Assembly (NCBI GenBank): GCA_928212115.1
Contig: CAKMRJ010005634.1
Location: 125,726,699 to 125,790,698, forward strand
Direction of reading: 5' to 3'
From: Lactuca virosa
Taxonomy: Eukaryota > Streptophyta > Magnoliopsida > Asterales > Asteraceae
DNA: 64,000 nt
The notes under the pieces: model-generated
Told to the model about the DNA's origin: nothing
What the model saw: only the letters and a program-made list of their open reading frames with translations
Database searches by the model: none
In this document: piece after piece, positions 1-11,114 of the stretch
Layout of the letters: each line of letters begins with the position of its first letter
Numbering within the stretch: the first letter of the stretch is position 1
Position numbers and translations under genes: made by a program

Positions 1-978
1 CTTGTGATCCGTATAAATGGTACAACGGACCCCATAGAGGTAATGTCACCAAATATTGAGGGTGAAACCATAGCCCTAGCTCCAAATCATGCGTAGGACA
101 ATTCGCCTCATGAGGCTTCAACTACCTCGATGCATAAGCGGTCACACAACCTTTTGCATAAGCACTACACCCAATCCTATGATGGAAGCATCACGATAAA
201 CCACAAAGTCATCAACTCCTTCAGGAAGAATGAAGATCGGAGCCTCACATAGTCTCTTCCTTAGAGTTTCAAATGATGTCTGTTGCTCAGGCCCCCAACA
301 TAAAGTAACTAACTTCTTCGTCAACCTGGTCAACAGAACTACGATCCTAGAGAAATTCTCAATGAATCTCCGATAGTACCCTACTAAGTGAACGAAACTC
401 CAAATCTCGAATGGAGACCTCGGAACCTCCCACCGCATCACGACCTCGATCTTGGCCGGATAGACCAATATACCCTTCTGATTGATGACGTGGCCCAATA
501 ACTGCACCCCGCGCAACCAGAACTCACACTTGGAGAATTTGGCATAAAGTCTTTCCCTCTTCAAAGTCTCAAGACCGTCTCGCAAGTGATCCTCAAGCTG
601 TTCCTTGGTCTTAGAATAGACTAGGATATCAATAATGAAGACAATCACTGATCGATCCAGTATCGTCCTAAAAACTAGGTTCATGAGGTCCATAGACACT
701 GTCAGTGCATTGATGAGCCCAAAAGTCATCACCACAAACTCGTAATGACCATAATATGTTCTAAAAGCTTTCTTCTGAACATCCTCATCCCGAACCTTCA
801 TTTGATTGTATCCTGGACGCAGATCAATCTTGGAAAACCAAGACGCACCCTGAAGCTGGTCGAACAAGTCATCGATCCTCTGAAGTGGGTAATGGTTCTT
901 TACCGTTAACTTGTTCAGCTCCCAGTACTCGATCCACATTCTATGGGAACCATCATTCTTCTTCACAAATAGTATCAA
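1..978 (-). pseudogene. pol: Reverse transcriptase and start of RNase H of element A (broken)
   Basis: An open frame of 278 codons (978 down to 142) holds the Ty3/gypsy RT: VKKNDGSHRMWIEYWELNKL, then the FSKIDLRPGYNQ motif A region, then the palm motif that is normally FIDDILVYS. Here it reads FIIDILVYSKT, so the first catalytic Asp is Ile and polymerase activity is lost. It continues through the thumb and connection into the start of RNase H (YRDASIIGLGVVL, with an Asp of the active site). A frameshift near 142 moves the rest, recognisable as the LKPHEANCPTHDLELGA-like stretch, into another frame down to base 1. The remaining RNase H, integrase and 3' LTR lie outside the window. Confidence 0.9.
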
Positions 979-984
979 TTCTCC

Positions 985-1260
985 TCAGAGTGAACTAATC
1001 ATCCTAATAAACCCCTTGTCTAACAGCTCCTGCAGCTTTGTAGACAACTCCTGCATCTTAGGTGGTGCTAACCGATAAGGTGCATTGGCTATCGGAGCCA
1101 CACCCAAAACCAAATCAATACAGAACTCAACCTGCTTCTCCGATGGCACCCCCGAGAAGTCCTCCAGGAACATATTGGGATACTCCTGAACAATCGGCAC
1201 ATCATCAACTGTCCTCTTTCCCTCCTCTCTGGTATATAATACGTAATCCACGAAGCTCAA
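985..1260 (-). pseudogene. Protease-RT linker of element A
   Basis: The 91-codon frame carries VPIVQEYPNMFLEDFSGVPS and DLVLGVAPIANAPYRLAPPK, the conserved stretch just ahead of RT in plant gypsy polyproteins, ending QELLDKGFIR. It is separated from the RT frame only by a stop near 981, where the family normally reads straight through. It is one part of the same broken pol as its neighbours. Confidence 0.85.
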
Positions 1261-1266
1261 AGATCC

Positions 1267-1770
1267 CTACTGAAGATACCTCCTAGCCCCCGAGACTGAA
1301 CAGATAGTGGCTCCACACTGAGCACCCTCACCATGAATAACTAGTTCTCCCCCACTTAGGGTTCGAACCCGAACTAACTGGTACCTGCAATCAATCATCT
1401 CCCCATTGGGGCTTAACCAATCCATACCTACAATAAGCTTGCTCTCACGCAAAGGTATATGAACCAAATCAATCGGATATCTCTCATGAGATAACTCCAG
1501 CACACATCCCTAATGAAACCTCGATACACGTACTGGACGATCGTTGGTGATCTCCACCTCTAGTGAGTAATCAAGCTCCCCAGGAGTGTCACCAAACTTC
1601 TTGTTGAAAGCAAGAGATACAAACGATCGGGTGGTACCCAAATCAAAAAGGACGAAGGTTAGAATTCCGTTCACTAGGAACGTCCCTAAATAGCAACATA
1701 GACAATAAGCATAGTCAATAAACCAATAAATGAAATGAGAAGAAGACATATACCAGTAACCATTAACCAC
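1267..1770 (-). pseudogene. Aspartic protease region of element A
   Basis: Two adjacent frames cover the retropepsin. The upstream one (1770-1510) has LVNGILTFVLFDLGTTRSFVS, where the usual catalytic DSGAT is DLGTT: the Asp is kept and Ser is replaced by Leu. The downstream one (1503-1267) has IPLRESKLIVGMDWLSPNGE, the second half of the domain, and ends in the usual VIHGEGA linker. A stop near 1508 separates the two. Function as a polyprotein-processing protease follows from the family; activity is unlikely. Confidence 0.8.
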
Positions 1771-1812
1771 ATTAGGTGTTGCATGAGCCTCCTCATCCGT
1801 CAGCTGAAAAGC

Positions 1813-2064
1813 TCAACTCCTCAAAACCAGCGTTGCCGCCTTGCCTTGGCGGTCGTAAGTGATCGTCAATGTCACTAGAGTGGGTTCTGATACCGCTCCC
1901 ACTATCAAAATCATACAATCGACCTTCTTGTGGCCCATTTGATTGCAATGGAAGCAAATCACACTCGATCCTTGGGTGGTAGTGGTGCAATCCTTACTGT
2001 GGTGACTAGTCTTGCCACACTTGAAGCAACCAGAACCACCCACCCTGTAAACCCCCTCATGCAT
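1813..2064 (-). pseudogene. Gag nucleocapsid zinc knuckles of element A
   Basis: The frame holds two CCHC boxes, CFKCGKTSHHSKDC and CFHCNQMGHKKVDC (spacing CX2CX4HX4C), which bind RNA in retrotransposon nucleocapsids. The position between capsid-like gag (2161-2732) and protease (1267-1770) is the expected one. After the second knuckle the sequence degenerates and the frame stops at 1813. Confidence 0.85.
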
Positions 2065-2160
2065 CTTACCGCACTTTCCACAGCGGCTCTGGCCATGTTG
2101 GCCTCTTGAACGTGAATCAATAGTCTTGGGCTTATTCGCTGCACCCTCAGATATTGGAGC

Positions 2161-2732
2161 CTAAACCGGCTTCCGCTTCCTAAGAAGCTCCAAGTCAATC
2201 TCACATTCTCCGTCCCTCGCTATCATGTCCTCTGAGGTCCTACAGCTGGACATGCTAACAAACTTCCAAATCTCATCCTTCAGCATATCATGATACCTCT
2301 CCTTCTTCATCTCCTCGTCTACCACATACTGCAGAACCAGCAAAGCCCTCTCACTGAACATGGCGGTGATCTGTGCCACAAACTCAGTAGTCTGAAGAAG
2401 GTCCTAAAACTACCTCGCCAACTGTTGAACCTCAATCACTGGTGAAAACTCAACCCTAAATCTCGTCATAAAATCCTCCCATTTCATTGTCTCAACAGCC
2501 TCGCCTCCCAATGCATGATCTACCTCCTCCCACCAATCACAAGCTTTGTCCTTCAGAAGACAGGATGCAAATCTGACTTTCGACCTCTCGGGGTAGAAGC
2601 TAGTCCAGAAATCATTAGCGATATACGTAAACCATCGCCTGCTAACAATGGGGTCCTTCCTCCCGAAGAACATGGGAGCCATACATGCACGAAACTCTCA
2701 AATTTTCAGAGAGCGTGCACCCACCATAGCCA
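2161..2732 (-). pseudogene. gag: Capsid-like gag of element A
   Basis: Two frames (2682-2410 and 2379-2161) carry the plant gypsy gag domain: FFGRKDPIVSRRWFTYIAND, SKVRFASCLLKDKACDWWEE, FMTRFRVEFSPVIEVQQLAR, then FSERALLVLQYVVDEEMKKE and RYHDMLKDEIWKFVS. The Trp-Trp pair and the RF.EF motif are typical. The N-terminal part of this gag lies at 5173-5380, on the other side of a solo LTR that split the gene. Confidence 0.85.
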
Positions 2733-3249
2733 CAATCTGTGACATCCCCATTTTCATGGCCAGAAAAGACCGATTATGTTTATGCTTTATAAAAATCAGA
2801 GTACCTCTTTTAATAAAAATGGGGCGGAATTTGTTCCCAGAAAAACATGATAAATACATTATCAAATCATTTCCGAAGAAATGTATTTTTATTCATTTTT
2901 AAAACGTTTGCGATGTCATCGTCAATACAGAAACATAAGCATAAACATAACTTACATTCTTTTACACTAGTGATCTACATCTCTTTTAAATCTCTCAGTG
3001 TAAAGTAGCTTCATATCGACACCTGTGATACAAATAAGCTTGAGTGGGTCAGGTTGGGAAACCTGGTGAGTACATAAGGTTTTCAACCCACAATAATATA
3101 ATTATTATGTTTAATCATCAAACAATCAACCCATTACCCATCCCCATTATCTTCTTTACTCTTAAGGATCTACCCTAAGAATTAGCTATTCCTCGTTCAT
3201 TCATTCCTAAGGATCATCCTAAGGAATCAGCATGTAATCCATCGTTGTC

Positions 3250-3519
3250 AGGGTTTACTCGACAGGCACTAAGTCGTATAGTCGCCAGGGTTTAGGCACT
3301 AAGTCTCATAGTCACCAGGGTTTATACAACAGGCACTACGTCGCATAGTCGCCAGGGTTTAGGCACTAAGTCTCATAGTGGCCAGGGTTTATACAACAGG
3401 CACTACGTCGCATAGTCGCCAGGGTTTAGGCACTAAGTCTCATAGTCGCCAGGGTTTATACAACAGGCACTACGTCACATAGTCGCCAGGGTTTAGGCAC
3501 TAAGTCTCATAGTCGCCAA
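3250..3519. repeat. 67-bp minisatellite inside the solo LTR
   Basis: About four tandem copies of a 67-bp unit made of two related halves: one with GGCACTACGTCGCATAGTC, one with GGCACTAAGTCTCATAGTC, each followed by GCCAGGGTTTA. Copies differ by a few substitutions. It lies in the 3' half of the LTR in the minus orientation, the place where other LTRs in this window also carry their own minisatellites. Confidence 0.9.
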
Positions 3520-4215
3520 TGTTTACTTATATCCTCTTTCATCCCTCCTCGTTCATCTACCCATGTTTTACCCAACATATTCGTAGATATAAAATACATA
3601 TACAGTTTAAATCATTTAAAACATGTATAAAATCGTTCATCCAGCATAGATAACAAGTATACAGATAATATGCACACATAGCACGTAATTTATATAAAAT
3701 ACTTCATATCTATGTGTAAGATGAAAGTAACTATGCACTCACTTGAAAAGGTGGTGACTCGGTACTCGGACAGCACTTTGTTATCTCAAAACAATTTTCC
3801 CTTGACAAAACCTAGTATCAATACCACTAGGGTTTAGTCTAACGTTAACCGCGACTAATTAATAGTCTAGCTATTATTATTATATAAGCGTTAAACAACA
3901 CTCTATATAACTCATAATAATAGCCCAAATAATTATTTTAAGGTCCTAATAATGTTACTATAATTATTTAAAAAGCTATATTAAAAATAGCGTAGGCATA
4001 GCTCACTTACAGCGGGTTTTATAGGAAACCGGGCTTCGCTTGGAGCAGCGTTTCTAAACCGAAAGACCCTTTTTCTCGGGGCTCCGGGGAGCCTCGGGGC
4101 TTCCTTCGGGTGCTAGGGGGTTTACCTAGGCTTAGGGGGGGTTTGGAACCCTAGAGAGAGAAAGTATTTAGAGAGAGAAAGAGATTTGGTGCAAGAAATG
4201 AGGCTGCCTCGGCCT

Positions 4216-4224
4216 CCTTTTATA
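4216..4224 (-). promoter_or_regulatory. TATA box of the solo LTR
   Basis: The minus strand reads TATAAAAGG, a perfect plant TATA box, about 950 bp inside the LTR from its minus-strand start at 5172. It is preceded by the U3-like repeats and followed by a purine-poor leader, which supports the LTR orientation. Transcription start would be about 30 bp further, near 4185. Confidence 0.55.
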
Positions 4225-5172
4225 GCTGCGAGAGTCCTCGCTACGCGGGGCGTAGAACCGAAGTACGCAGCGCGTACATCCGAAGCCGTACCTACGTGTC
4301 GATGATCTGCTGGGGCGACGTGGGCGAAGATGGACCGAGGAGGGGTTCGCGTACGCGGCGCGTTCCGAGCTCGGACGCTGGGCGTAGGCGAGGGGTGGCG
4401 TGTCCTTCATCCGAAGCGAGACCGTGCTCAGCAAGCGACGGCTGAGATTTGTCCACGTCATCGTATCTTGCATCAGATTTCGCAAATTGCAAACTCGACT
4501 TTAAAAATTCGTAACTTTCACATACGAGCTCCGTTTTCGATGTTCTTTATATCCACGCGTAGGCGGGAACGTACTCTACAACTTTCGTTTAGACTCCGTC
4601 GGCTAATTTTGATTTATTTTGAAAATTATATTTTTAACAGGCCGGGACAAGATTGGTCCGTTATAAATCCATAACTTCTTCATCCGACGTCCGTTTTCGT
4701 CTGTCTTTTTACCGTTACGCTACTATTAACGAGATCTTCGATTCTCGTTTAGGTTGTGTTGGCTAAATACTGCTCGATCTAATATTCGAACTTCGGGATG
4801 TACACTGCTAAGCCGAAACTTCGAAAAATCATAACTTCCTCATACGCAGTCAGATTTGGGTGTTCTTATTATGCACGCTCTCGGTTTAACGTATTCTATG
4901 ACTTTTGTTTAGATAACTAAGGCTAAAAAGTCGCTCTATTGTAAATTCACTATTTGCGCTTCCCGGTGTCGTGCCTGTTCCGTCGCGAAACTTCGACGGG
5001 TCATAACTTCTTTGTTATAACTCAGATTTTGGCGTTCTTTATATGTACAGAACCCTTGAGACATATTCTACAACTTGGTTAAGATTATTTATTATAAATA
5101 ATCTTTTGTCAAAAAGTCGTTTTCGACCCCTATTATCTCTAGATTGACTAGCCCGGATCTACGGGCGTTACA

Positions 5173-5380
5173 CAATCTCAGTACCGAATGCGGCCATACG
5201 CTCATCCAACATTTCCATAATTCCCTCTTTCATCATACCAAATATCATAAGAGTCTGCTCTAGAATACCGCGAGTGATCTCTGATGAAATGAACTCTCGC
5301 ATCTGATCATCCCGAAATCGATCCGTCACTAGGACATACACCAACTTGAGCGACCACCATACTGAAATTGAACAGTGCAA
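5173..5380 (-). pseudogene. N-terminal gag fragment of element A
   Basis: The frame includes ISSEITRGILEQTLMIFGMM and KEGIMEMLDERMAAFGTEIV. The LDER segment matches the equivalent place in gag of element B (about 10741-10790, IELLDERYD). It is the portion of gag cut off from 2161-2732 by the solo LTR. The start codon is not clear because the upstream region is decayed. Confidence 0.6.
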
Positions 5381-6279
5381 CCATCAGAAAACACTCGGAG
5401 AATTCTCCACACTTAGCAAGTTCTTTATTATCCTCATGGCTTCCCTTGTTTCGAGTGTGAATCATGTGTTTTCAGTAGTACAAGCCCAATACTACCTTCC
5501 ATATCTATCTGTACTTTCCTCAAGGACCGTCCTGAATCCTCTAAGTTAATCCCTCACCGTAAAATACTCGCCAATACTGCTAAAATATGTGTTCAACATG
5601 CTAACATACTTCCTAGATTCTCATAGGCTTCCTTTCATACCTCTCTCTGCCACCAGCTGCAAAAGAAACTCCCACAAATACCAACCAACTATGTTACGAA
5701 TACAATTACATGTGATAGGAACTAGATAATTCTTCGACTGCAAGGTCTCACACTACAACAATTAGACTCAAACAAGGGCTACGTAATAGAGTTAAACCTA
5801 ACCTTATAAAATTATCTATATTTTGTAACATGTTACCTAGCATATTCGCTTGATAGTTAATTGATACTAGTGGAGGTTCCTAAAAGCACAAAGCAAGCAA
5901 CATTCGAGCATCGAGTTCTAAACCAGTACACAACCTAATCTAGCCACTCTATCCAATCATCTGAAATCCATACTAGCATCCAGTTCTAAAGGCTCATACA
6001 ACAAGCATACAAAGGAATCTCTCCAAGCATCCTATCATACGATTCTTAGCAGATCCTTGGCCCTAATCTACCATGTTATAGACATATACACATACTAAAA
6101 TAAATAAACATGTATGGATATTTTGGGAATTACTTACTTGAATTAAATTGATTGCACGCATCGCACCCCTTTTCTTTATATAAGTCTTTTAGAAAATTCA
6201 TTTTCTTTTAAGAAGATTACCAATACCTCAGTTTGAGTTCAGACTCACCCGAGAGTGCGCCTGAATCCCTCAAACCAAA
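5381..6279 (-). other. Decayed gag start and leader of element A
   Basis: No convincing open frame is left here. By position it is the region between the primer-binding site and the readable gag, which in this family is a leader of about 0.5-1 kb. Short ORFs in it have no recognisable motif. Confidence 0.5.
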
Positions 6280-6291
6280 GCTCTGATACCA
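6280..6291 (-). promoter_or_regulatory. Primer-binding site of element A
   Basis: The minus strand reads TGGTATCAGAGC, the complement of the initiator Met tRNA 3' end used by most plant LTR retrotransposons for first-strand synthesis. It lies three bases from the LTR end (TG...CA boundary at 6295). Confidence 0.85.
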
Positions 6292-7237
6292 ACTTGTAAC
6301 ATCCCAAAAATACTAAGTAAAAAAATTATTTTTAAGTCAAACAAAAACCAGCAATCATCCATTTCAGAACCCATCAAAGTATGAAAATGTATAAAATAGT
6401 TATGAAAGTACAAATCATAACATATATGCGGAATCCTGGCGGTTGCGATGCAGTCACATCGAGCTTTTCCCCTAGGAACCGGAAGTACCTGAAAATCATA
6501 AACATAAAACCATAAACACAATGCTTAGTGAGTTCCCCAAAATACAACATACCATACATACATCGGGCCTCAACAGGCATCAGGCCCCACTCGGTATTCA
6601 TCAGGCCCCGCCCGATATTCATAATGGGCACCACCCAATACACATAAAAACACATGAAAGAGTCACAAAGACAGCTAGCATCCTACAAACATAATCTAAT
6701 GGGTCGGAATTGGTGCCTTCGACCCACGGGTATGGTGAAGAGACTTACCTCTCAAATGATAATCAACTGCTACTGCTCTTACTGCTAAAATATATGTTTT
6801 GTACCCCCATCTAATCATTCGTACAAGGTAAAACCTTAGTCTACCTTCCAAAAACTAAGAGTTGACCAAAAGTCAACTCAGGTTAAGGAGTCAATGGTCA
6901 AAGACAAAGTCAAAATGTCATCAGTGACTCTCCACGCTGTGGCCTTTCTTGGTCACGCCATGGGCACAAAACGAAAAATCAATGGACTGATCCTTAGCCG
7001 CCACGTCGTGGGGACTAGTCTGAATGGATTATTCGAGTTAAGCTGTTGTTAACTCATTTTCAAGGGCTCAAAAACCCAAATCTACTCTTTCCTAATGCCT
7101 TGATGGATAAATCTCCAACTTTATCCATTAAGACAAGATCTCTAAACCTAGGTTCTAAAGGTCATACAAGAAGTGCAACTCAAAAAATAAGTCCTTAATC
7201 ACAAAGAAAACAAGCCCAAACTTTCCAGAAGGGTTTT

Positions 7238-9354
7238 TGTAACACCATGTTTCGAGTCGTTTCTTAATTTGGGGCCGTGGGCCGAAGATCAATTATCATA
7301 TAGTTTCGGGCTTTTGGAAAGAGAGGTTTGGACCCATTTGGATGTGGTAAATGTAGATTACGGGATCCAAGAGTTCGGTTTGTGTTTCGGAGCCCAGGAG
7401 TATAACCGTTAAGTGATACTTTGGACCTTTTATGAAGTTTGTATTTAAGCTTGGGAAGTTTTAAGGCAAAAGAGAGTTGATAGAATTGTAGAGCTTCTCA
7501 TTACCTTTCCGTGGATATAAAGAAGGTCGAAATCGGACTTAGAATGGAAAGGTTATGGCCTTCGGGAGATTGGTGGTTTTAGCCCCTAGCCGAGTACGTT
7601 AGGCGTACTCTAGGAGTACACTAGGTGTACTGGCTCGATGCTTAATCGCGGAGGCACCCACGTATGTTGGGCATACGTGGGAGTACGCGGGGCATACGTT
7701 CGGTTGGGACAAACCTTAATTTTTAGGGTTTGTGCCATATTTGAAAACATTAAGTTGCTTCTAGACTCTCTTATGACCAGCTTGCACCTCTCAAAACTCT
7801 AAGAATGAAACCCTAGCTTCATTGGAGTGTTTGTGAGCCATTGTTGTAATCTTGCCGTGTTTTTGGATCCTTTGAAGGAGGTGAAGCTTGGTGTTGAAGC
7901 TTTGGTGGACTTGGAGCTTGAAGATCCAGAATCTTCATCAACATTGCAAGCTATTTGAGGTATAAAGCTCTTAAATTGATGAATCATTTGGTTAGATCTA
8001 GTTAGGGCTTTTTTTATGTTTTTTTATCGTCCTTTAAGCCATGCTTGAGAGTATGAGCTACTCTAGAAGCTAAGGATGGTAGATCTTGACATTTTGAGGT
8101 CCCTTGTTCATAAAAATGCAATCTTGATGAGTCATCTTGGTACATGCATGAGCTGGAGTTATTCTTATGGTTCATTTTGAGTATTAGGTCCCATTAAGTC
8201 ATGAAAGGGTGTAAAGTTGCCAACTTTACGTGTTAAGACATCATTTAGGATCAAATCTAAAAATTTGGCTTTGTGGCTTAACCGATTAAGCACTTATTAG
8301 TGAGTTGGGTTGACTGCGGAGTATGTTGGGCGTACCCAGGTCGTACGCTACGCGTACTGACCATGTAGGGAGTGTGTTGGGCGTAAATTTGAGTACATCG
8401 GGCGTACTTAACAGCTTGACTTTTATTGACTTTTGCTATTTGGGCCATATGTGGACTAGTAGGGTTTTGGGCCTTATTGGGCCAATGGTCTTTTTGTCTT
8501 GGGAACATTATTAGGCTTTGGGCCTTCTTGGATTTGGGTCCATAATGGGATTTGGGCCTCATTTAGGAATTTAGGCCATATCAGGCTTTTTGAGTCATTG
8601 GTTTAGGCCTCGGTTATTGGGATAAGTGAGGAAAGGGTAAAATGGTCTTTTACCCTGAGAGTTGGAAAAATGAATGAGATTCATAGTGATGGTTATAGCC
8701 CAGTTATTAATTGGGGTGTTGTTTGATTTATTAGCATGATGATTTTTCCAGATCAGCAGTCCGAGCCTTTACCTGATATTCAACAGTTTGGGGTGAGTTA
8801 TCTCACTATATCCATGGGTCGAAGGCACCAATGTCGGCCCATTACTTGCTATGTAGAATGCTAGTTGTCTTTTGTGGTAATTTCAAGAAATACCAGGATC
8901 TGTCCCCTGGTAATTGTATGAAAGACCAGGATCTGGCCCCTGGAACTTATATGTAAGACCGGGATTTGGCCCTTGGCATTGCAAGGAAAGACCATGGGGG
9001 TAGCCCATGGAACTTGTATGTAAGACCGGGATTTGACCATCGGCATTGCAAGGAAAGACCATGGGGGTAGCCCATGGCACCTGTATGTTTTGGGTATGTG
9101 GTATTTTGGGGAACTCATTAAGCTTCATGCTTACAGTTTTCAGTTTATGTTTCAAGTACTTCTGGATCAAAAAAGGAACGGTTCGGGATGATCGCATCGC
9201 ACACACCACGTTGTTCTGCATTCTGTTGATTTGATGTACTTGGATGATTATTGACATACTCTGATTTTCTTTTATGGTTTTATAAACACATTTTGGATGA
9301 TGGTTTTATTATTATTAAAGTGAAACTTTTAGTCGGTATTTTTGGGACGCTACA
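7238..9354 (+). mobile_element. Solo LTR inside the LTR of element A
   Basis: It starts TGTAACACCA and ends GGGACGCTACA, 2117 bp. Exact GTTTT duplications flank it at 7233-7237 and 9355-9359. It is in plus orientation: the shared block GGGTCGAAGGCACCAATG occurs at about 8817, followed by a minisatellite and then GGGAACTCATTAAGC, as in the K LTR. No internal coding region or second LTR is present. TACG-type palindromes cluster at 7597-7690 and 8318-8410, on both sides of the leader start near 7740. Confidence 0.88.
8880..9090 (+). repeat. Minisatellite in the 7238-9354 LTR
   Basis: Degenerate tandem units contain AGACCAGGATCTGGCCCC or AGACCGGGATTTG, alternating with GGAAAGACCATGGGGGTAGC. The last two composite units (about 8957-9080) are nearly identical. 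The reverse complement of the same unit family is present at 20270-20485 in LTR piece G, so these two LTRs belong to the same subfamily. Confidence 0.75.
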
Positions 9355-10592
9355 GTTTTCCTTTACCCTAAGAGCCATAAAGTTGGTTGCTTTATGGACA
9401 TGCATGTACAGTGCATGTCTTCTCAATTTTAGGTCTAAAAGATTGATAAATAGGCTTCAAACTCATACATTGGATAACATTTGCCATGGAACATCAGATC
9501 TAAAACATATGATCTCAAAGGGACCTCTAGGATCCATAAATTTGCCAACTTTATGGAATCCTTCCATTCTAACTAGGTCACACAAGAAGAAAATGGGACA
9601 AATCCTTAGATCTATCATTATAGAATCATAAAGAAAAAAGCTTACAATGGTCCTGAGATTTCCAAAGAGATCTTCACTCCAGCTAAGAAGTACCACAATC
9701 CATTCCAGTGTCTCTTATTCCTTCAAAAGCAACCAAAATCATCAAAAAGGTCTCACAACTCACAAGGAGGAATTATGGTTAGGGTTTCTGAAGCTTGAGG
9801 GCGATGGAGGCTGAGGTTGAATAAACCCTAACCTCCTTATTTCTTTAAATAGGATGCAAAGGTCGAAAATTAGGGTTTCATTAAAATCAGCTGCCACACC
9901 ATGGCACATATGGGCACGCCGTGGCGGGTCTTTAAATCCTGCAATCCTTGAAAATATTGCCACACCGTGGTGAGGATCCACCACGTTGTGGCCACCTAAA
10001 ATGAAGAATTCAAATATAAAGGATTAACTCATACCTGAATTAGGTATTACATGATGCCTGATAGCCTAGAAGATTTTGTTATGCTAGATGGAACTAACAT
10101 TATTACTATGGTTGTTTAGTGTGTGCATCATAGTTGTACATAAATAACATTTTATAGCTTGAGAATGTTTGATTTGGCCTTATTTCTTGTTCCACGTCTG
10201 GTTGTGGGCTTAGGGTAGAATCAAGTATTCGACTGTCTATCGAATCCAATGTTATGTATGATTAGCATACACGGGCGGATGCAGGGTTAGTGGAAGTTTC
10301 ACGAGTGAGTAGGACTTATAGAAGGCCAGCATGAGGAATGATTAGCCACTTTTGAGAGAGTGAGTATAAGATGTATAGGTATCCTAGTACTTTGGGCTTG
10401 GCGGCCGAGTAGTCCATGACGATCCTTCGAGACAAATAGATGTAGATGTGGAAGGTAGTATGGGCTCGTAGTACTGGTAGCACGGGACCCGTATGTGTAT
10501 CAAGGAACTTACGAACCCAAATGATTTATGTGATTCCATAATGATGAAGTATGAATTGTGACTTTTATTATGTATTTCAGTTTGTTTTCAGT

Positions 10593-11114
10593 ATGGCGAT
10601 CATGAGAGGATCGGGATCTGGAGCAGACGGCCTGGAGAGGCCATGATTGACTGGCGATGAGATTCGTTTAGATGATCACCACCTAAGTGACCATGACTGT
10701 TAGGGAGGCTATCCCGGATATGTTTGGGTCTTTCAAGACCGCATGATTGAACTTTTGGATGAGAGATATGATGTTGTTACTAAGGTTGTTGCGGCCACAT
10801 CCACTATACCTGTTGTTGTTGCTGCAAGACTATAGGGGAGAGGGATGGTTCAGTATCGGGACTTCAGCAACACGAAGCCCCCAGAGTTCGACGGGGTCAA
10901 GGATGCAATTGTTGCTATGAGGTGGCTATTTATTATGGAGGGTCTTTTCTTTACTTGCTCGTGCCCAGAGGACCAAAAGGTAAAGTTTGCCTTGAACCTT
11001 CTTCGTTTGGGGGTGAAGGACTGGTGGAAGCTGGTGACCGGTGCTTATTCTCCTGCGGACAAAGTCGTAGTGATTTGGGACCAGTTTATTGATAGGTTAC
11101 GCGTCGAGTATATT
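10593..11114 (+). pseudogene. gag: Gag of element B, first part
   Basis: The ATG at 10593 begins MAIMRGSGSGADG, the expected gag start after the leader, but a stop follows within 20 codons. An open frame from 10845 gives PPEFDGVKDAIVAMRWLFIM, then KVKFALNLLRLGVKDWWKLV and WDQFIDRLRVEYI, the same domain as gag of element A (W-W pair, then R..VEY). At 11115 the sequence changes to an LTR and gag resumes at 13810. Confidence 0.85.

Larger units (their letters stand above)
2738..5172 (-). mobile_element. Solo LTR inserted in gag of element A
   Basis: The sequence begins TGTGACATCC and ends GGGCGTTACA, so it has TG...CA ends. It is flanked by exact 5-bp copies CAATC at 2733-2737 and 5173-5177. 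Gag of element A reads on both sides, so this is an insertion. No coding, primer-binding site or second LTR is present, hence a solo LTR of 2435 bp left by LTR-LTR recombination. A minus-strand TATAAAAGG at 4216-4224 and the U3-like block at 4230-5170 indicate minus orientation. The U3 holds four divergent copies of a segment resembling CATAACTTCTTCAT then CCGTTTTCG then GTTCTTTATAT (about 4508, 4670, 4828, 5000). Confidence 0.88.
1..10051 (-). mobile_element. Ty3/gypsy chromovirus-like element A, left-truncated by the window
   Basis: Reading the minus strand from 10051 leftwards gives, in order, a 5' LTR (10051-6295), a primer-binding site matching the 3' end of initiator Met tRNA, a leader, gag (5380 to 2161), zinc knuckles, protease, and reverse transcriptase running off the window at base 1. 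This is the gag-PR-RT order of plant Ty3/gypsy elements, and the proteins resemble Tekay/Del-type chromoviruses. Two solo LTRs (2738-5172 and 7238-9354), each with a 5-bp target duplication, are nested inside. The right flank at 10052-10056 is TGATG; the matching left duplication lies outside the window. It interrupts the leader of plus-strand element B. All coding parts carry stops or frameshifts, so it is dead. Confidence 0.85.
6295..10051 (-). mobile_element. 5' LTR of element A, split by a solo LTR
   Basis: On the plus strand it begins TGTAACATCC at 6295 next to the primer-binding site and ends GGTATTACA at 10051. Removing the nested 7238-9354 insertion and one target copy leaves about 1635 bp. 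On the minus strand CTATTTAAAG near 9845 is a TATA box, preceded by copies of a palindrome like GCCACGCCGTGGC (about 9895-9995); more copies lie at 6935-7010. A shared LTR block containing GGTGCCTTCGACCC lies at 6710-6725. Confidence 0.8.

Noticed and set aside
3250..3519. Regular repeat resembling a CRISPR array
   Set aside because: Tandem units without unique spacers, in a plant LTR; it is a minisatellite.
4168..4674. Frames in the GC-rich part of the 2738-5172 LTR (minus 4485-4168, plus 4330-4674)
   Set aside because: They cross the TATA box and U3 repeats, show no domain, and lie wholly inside an LTR.
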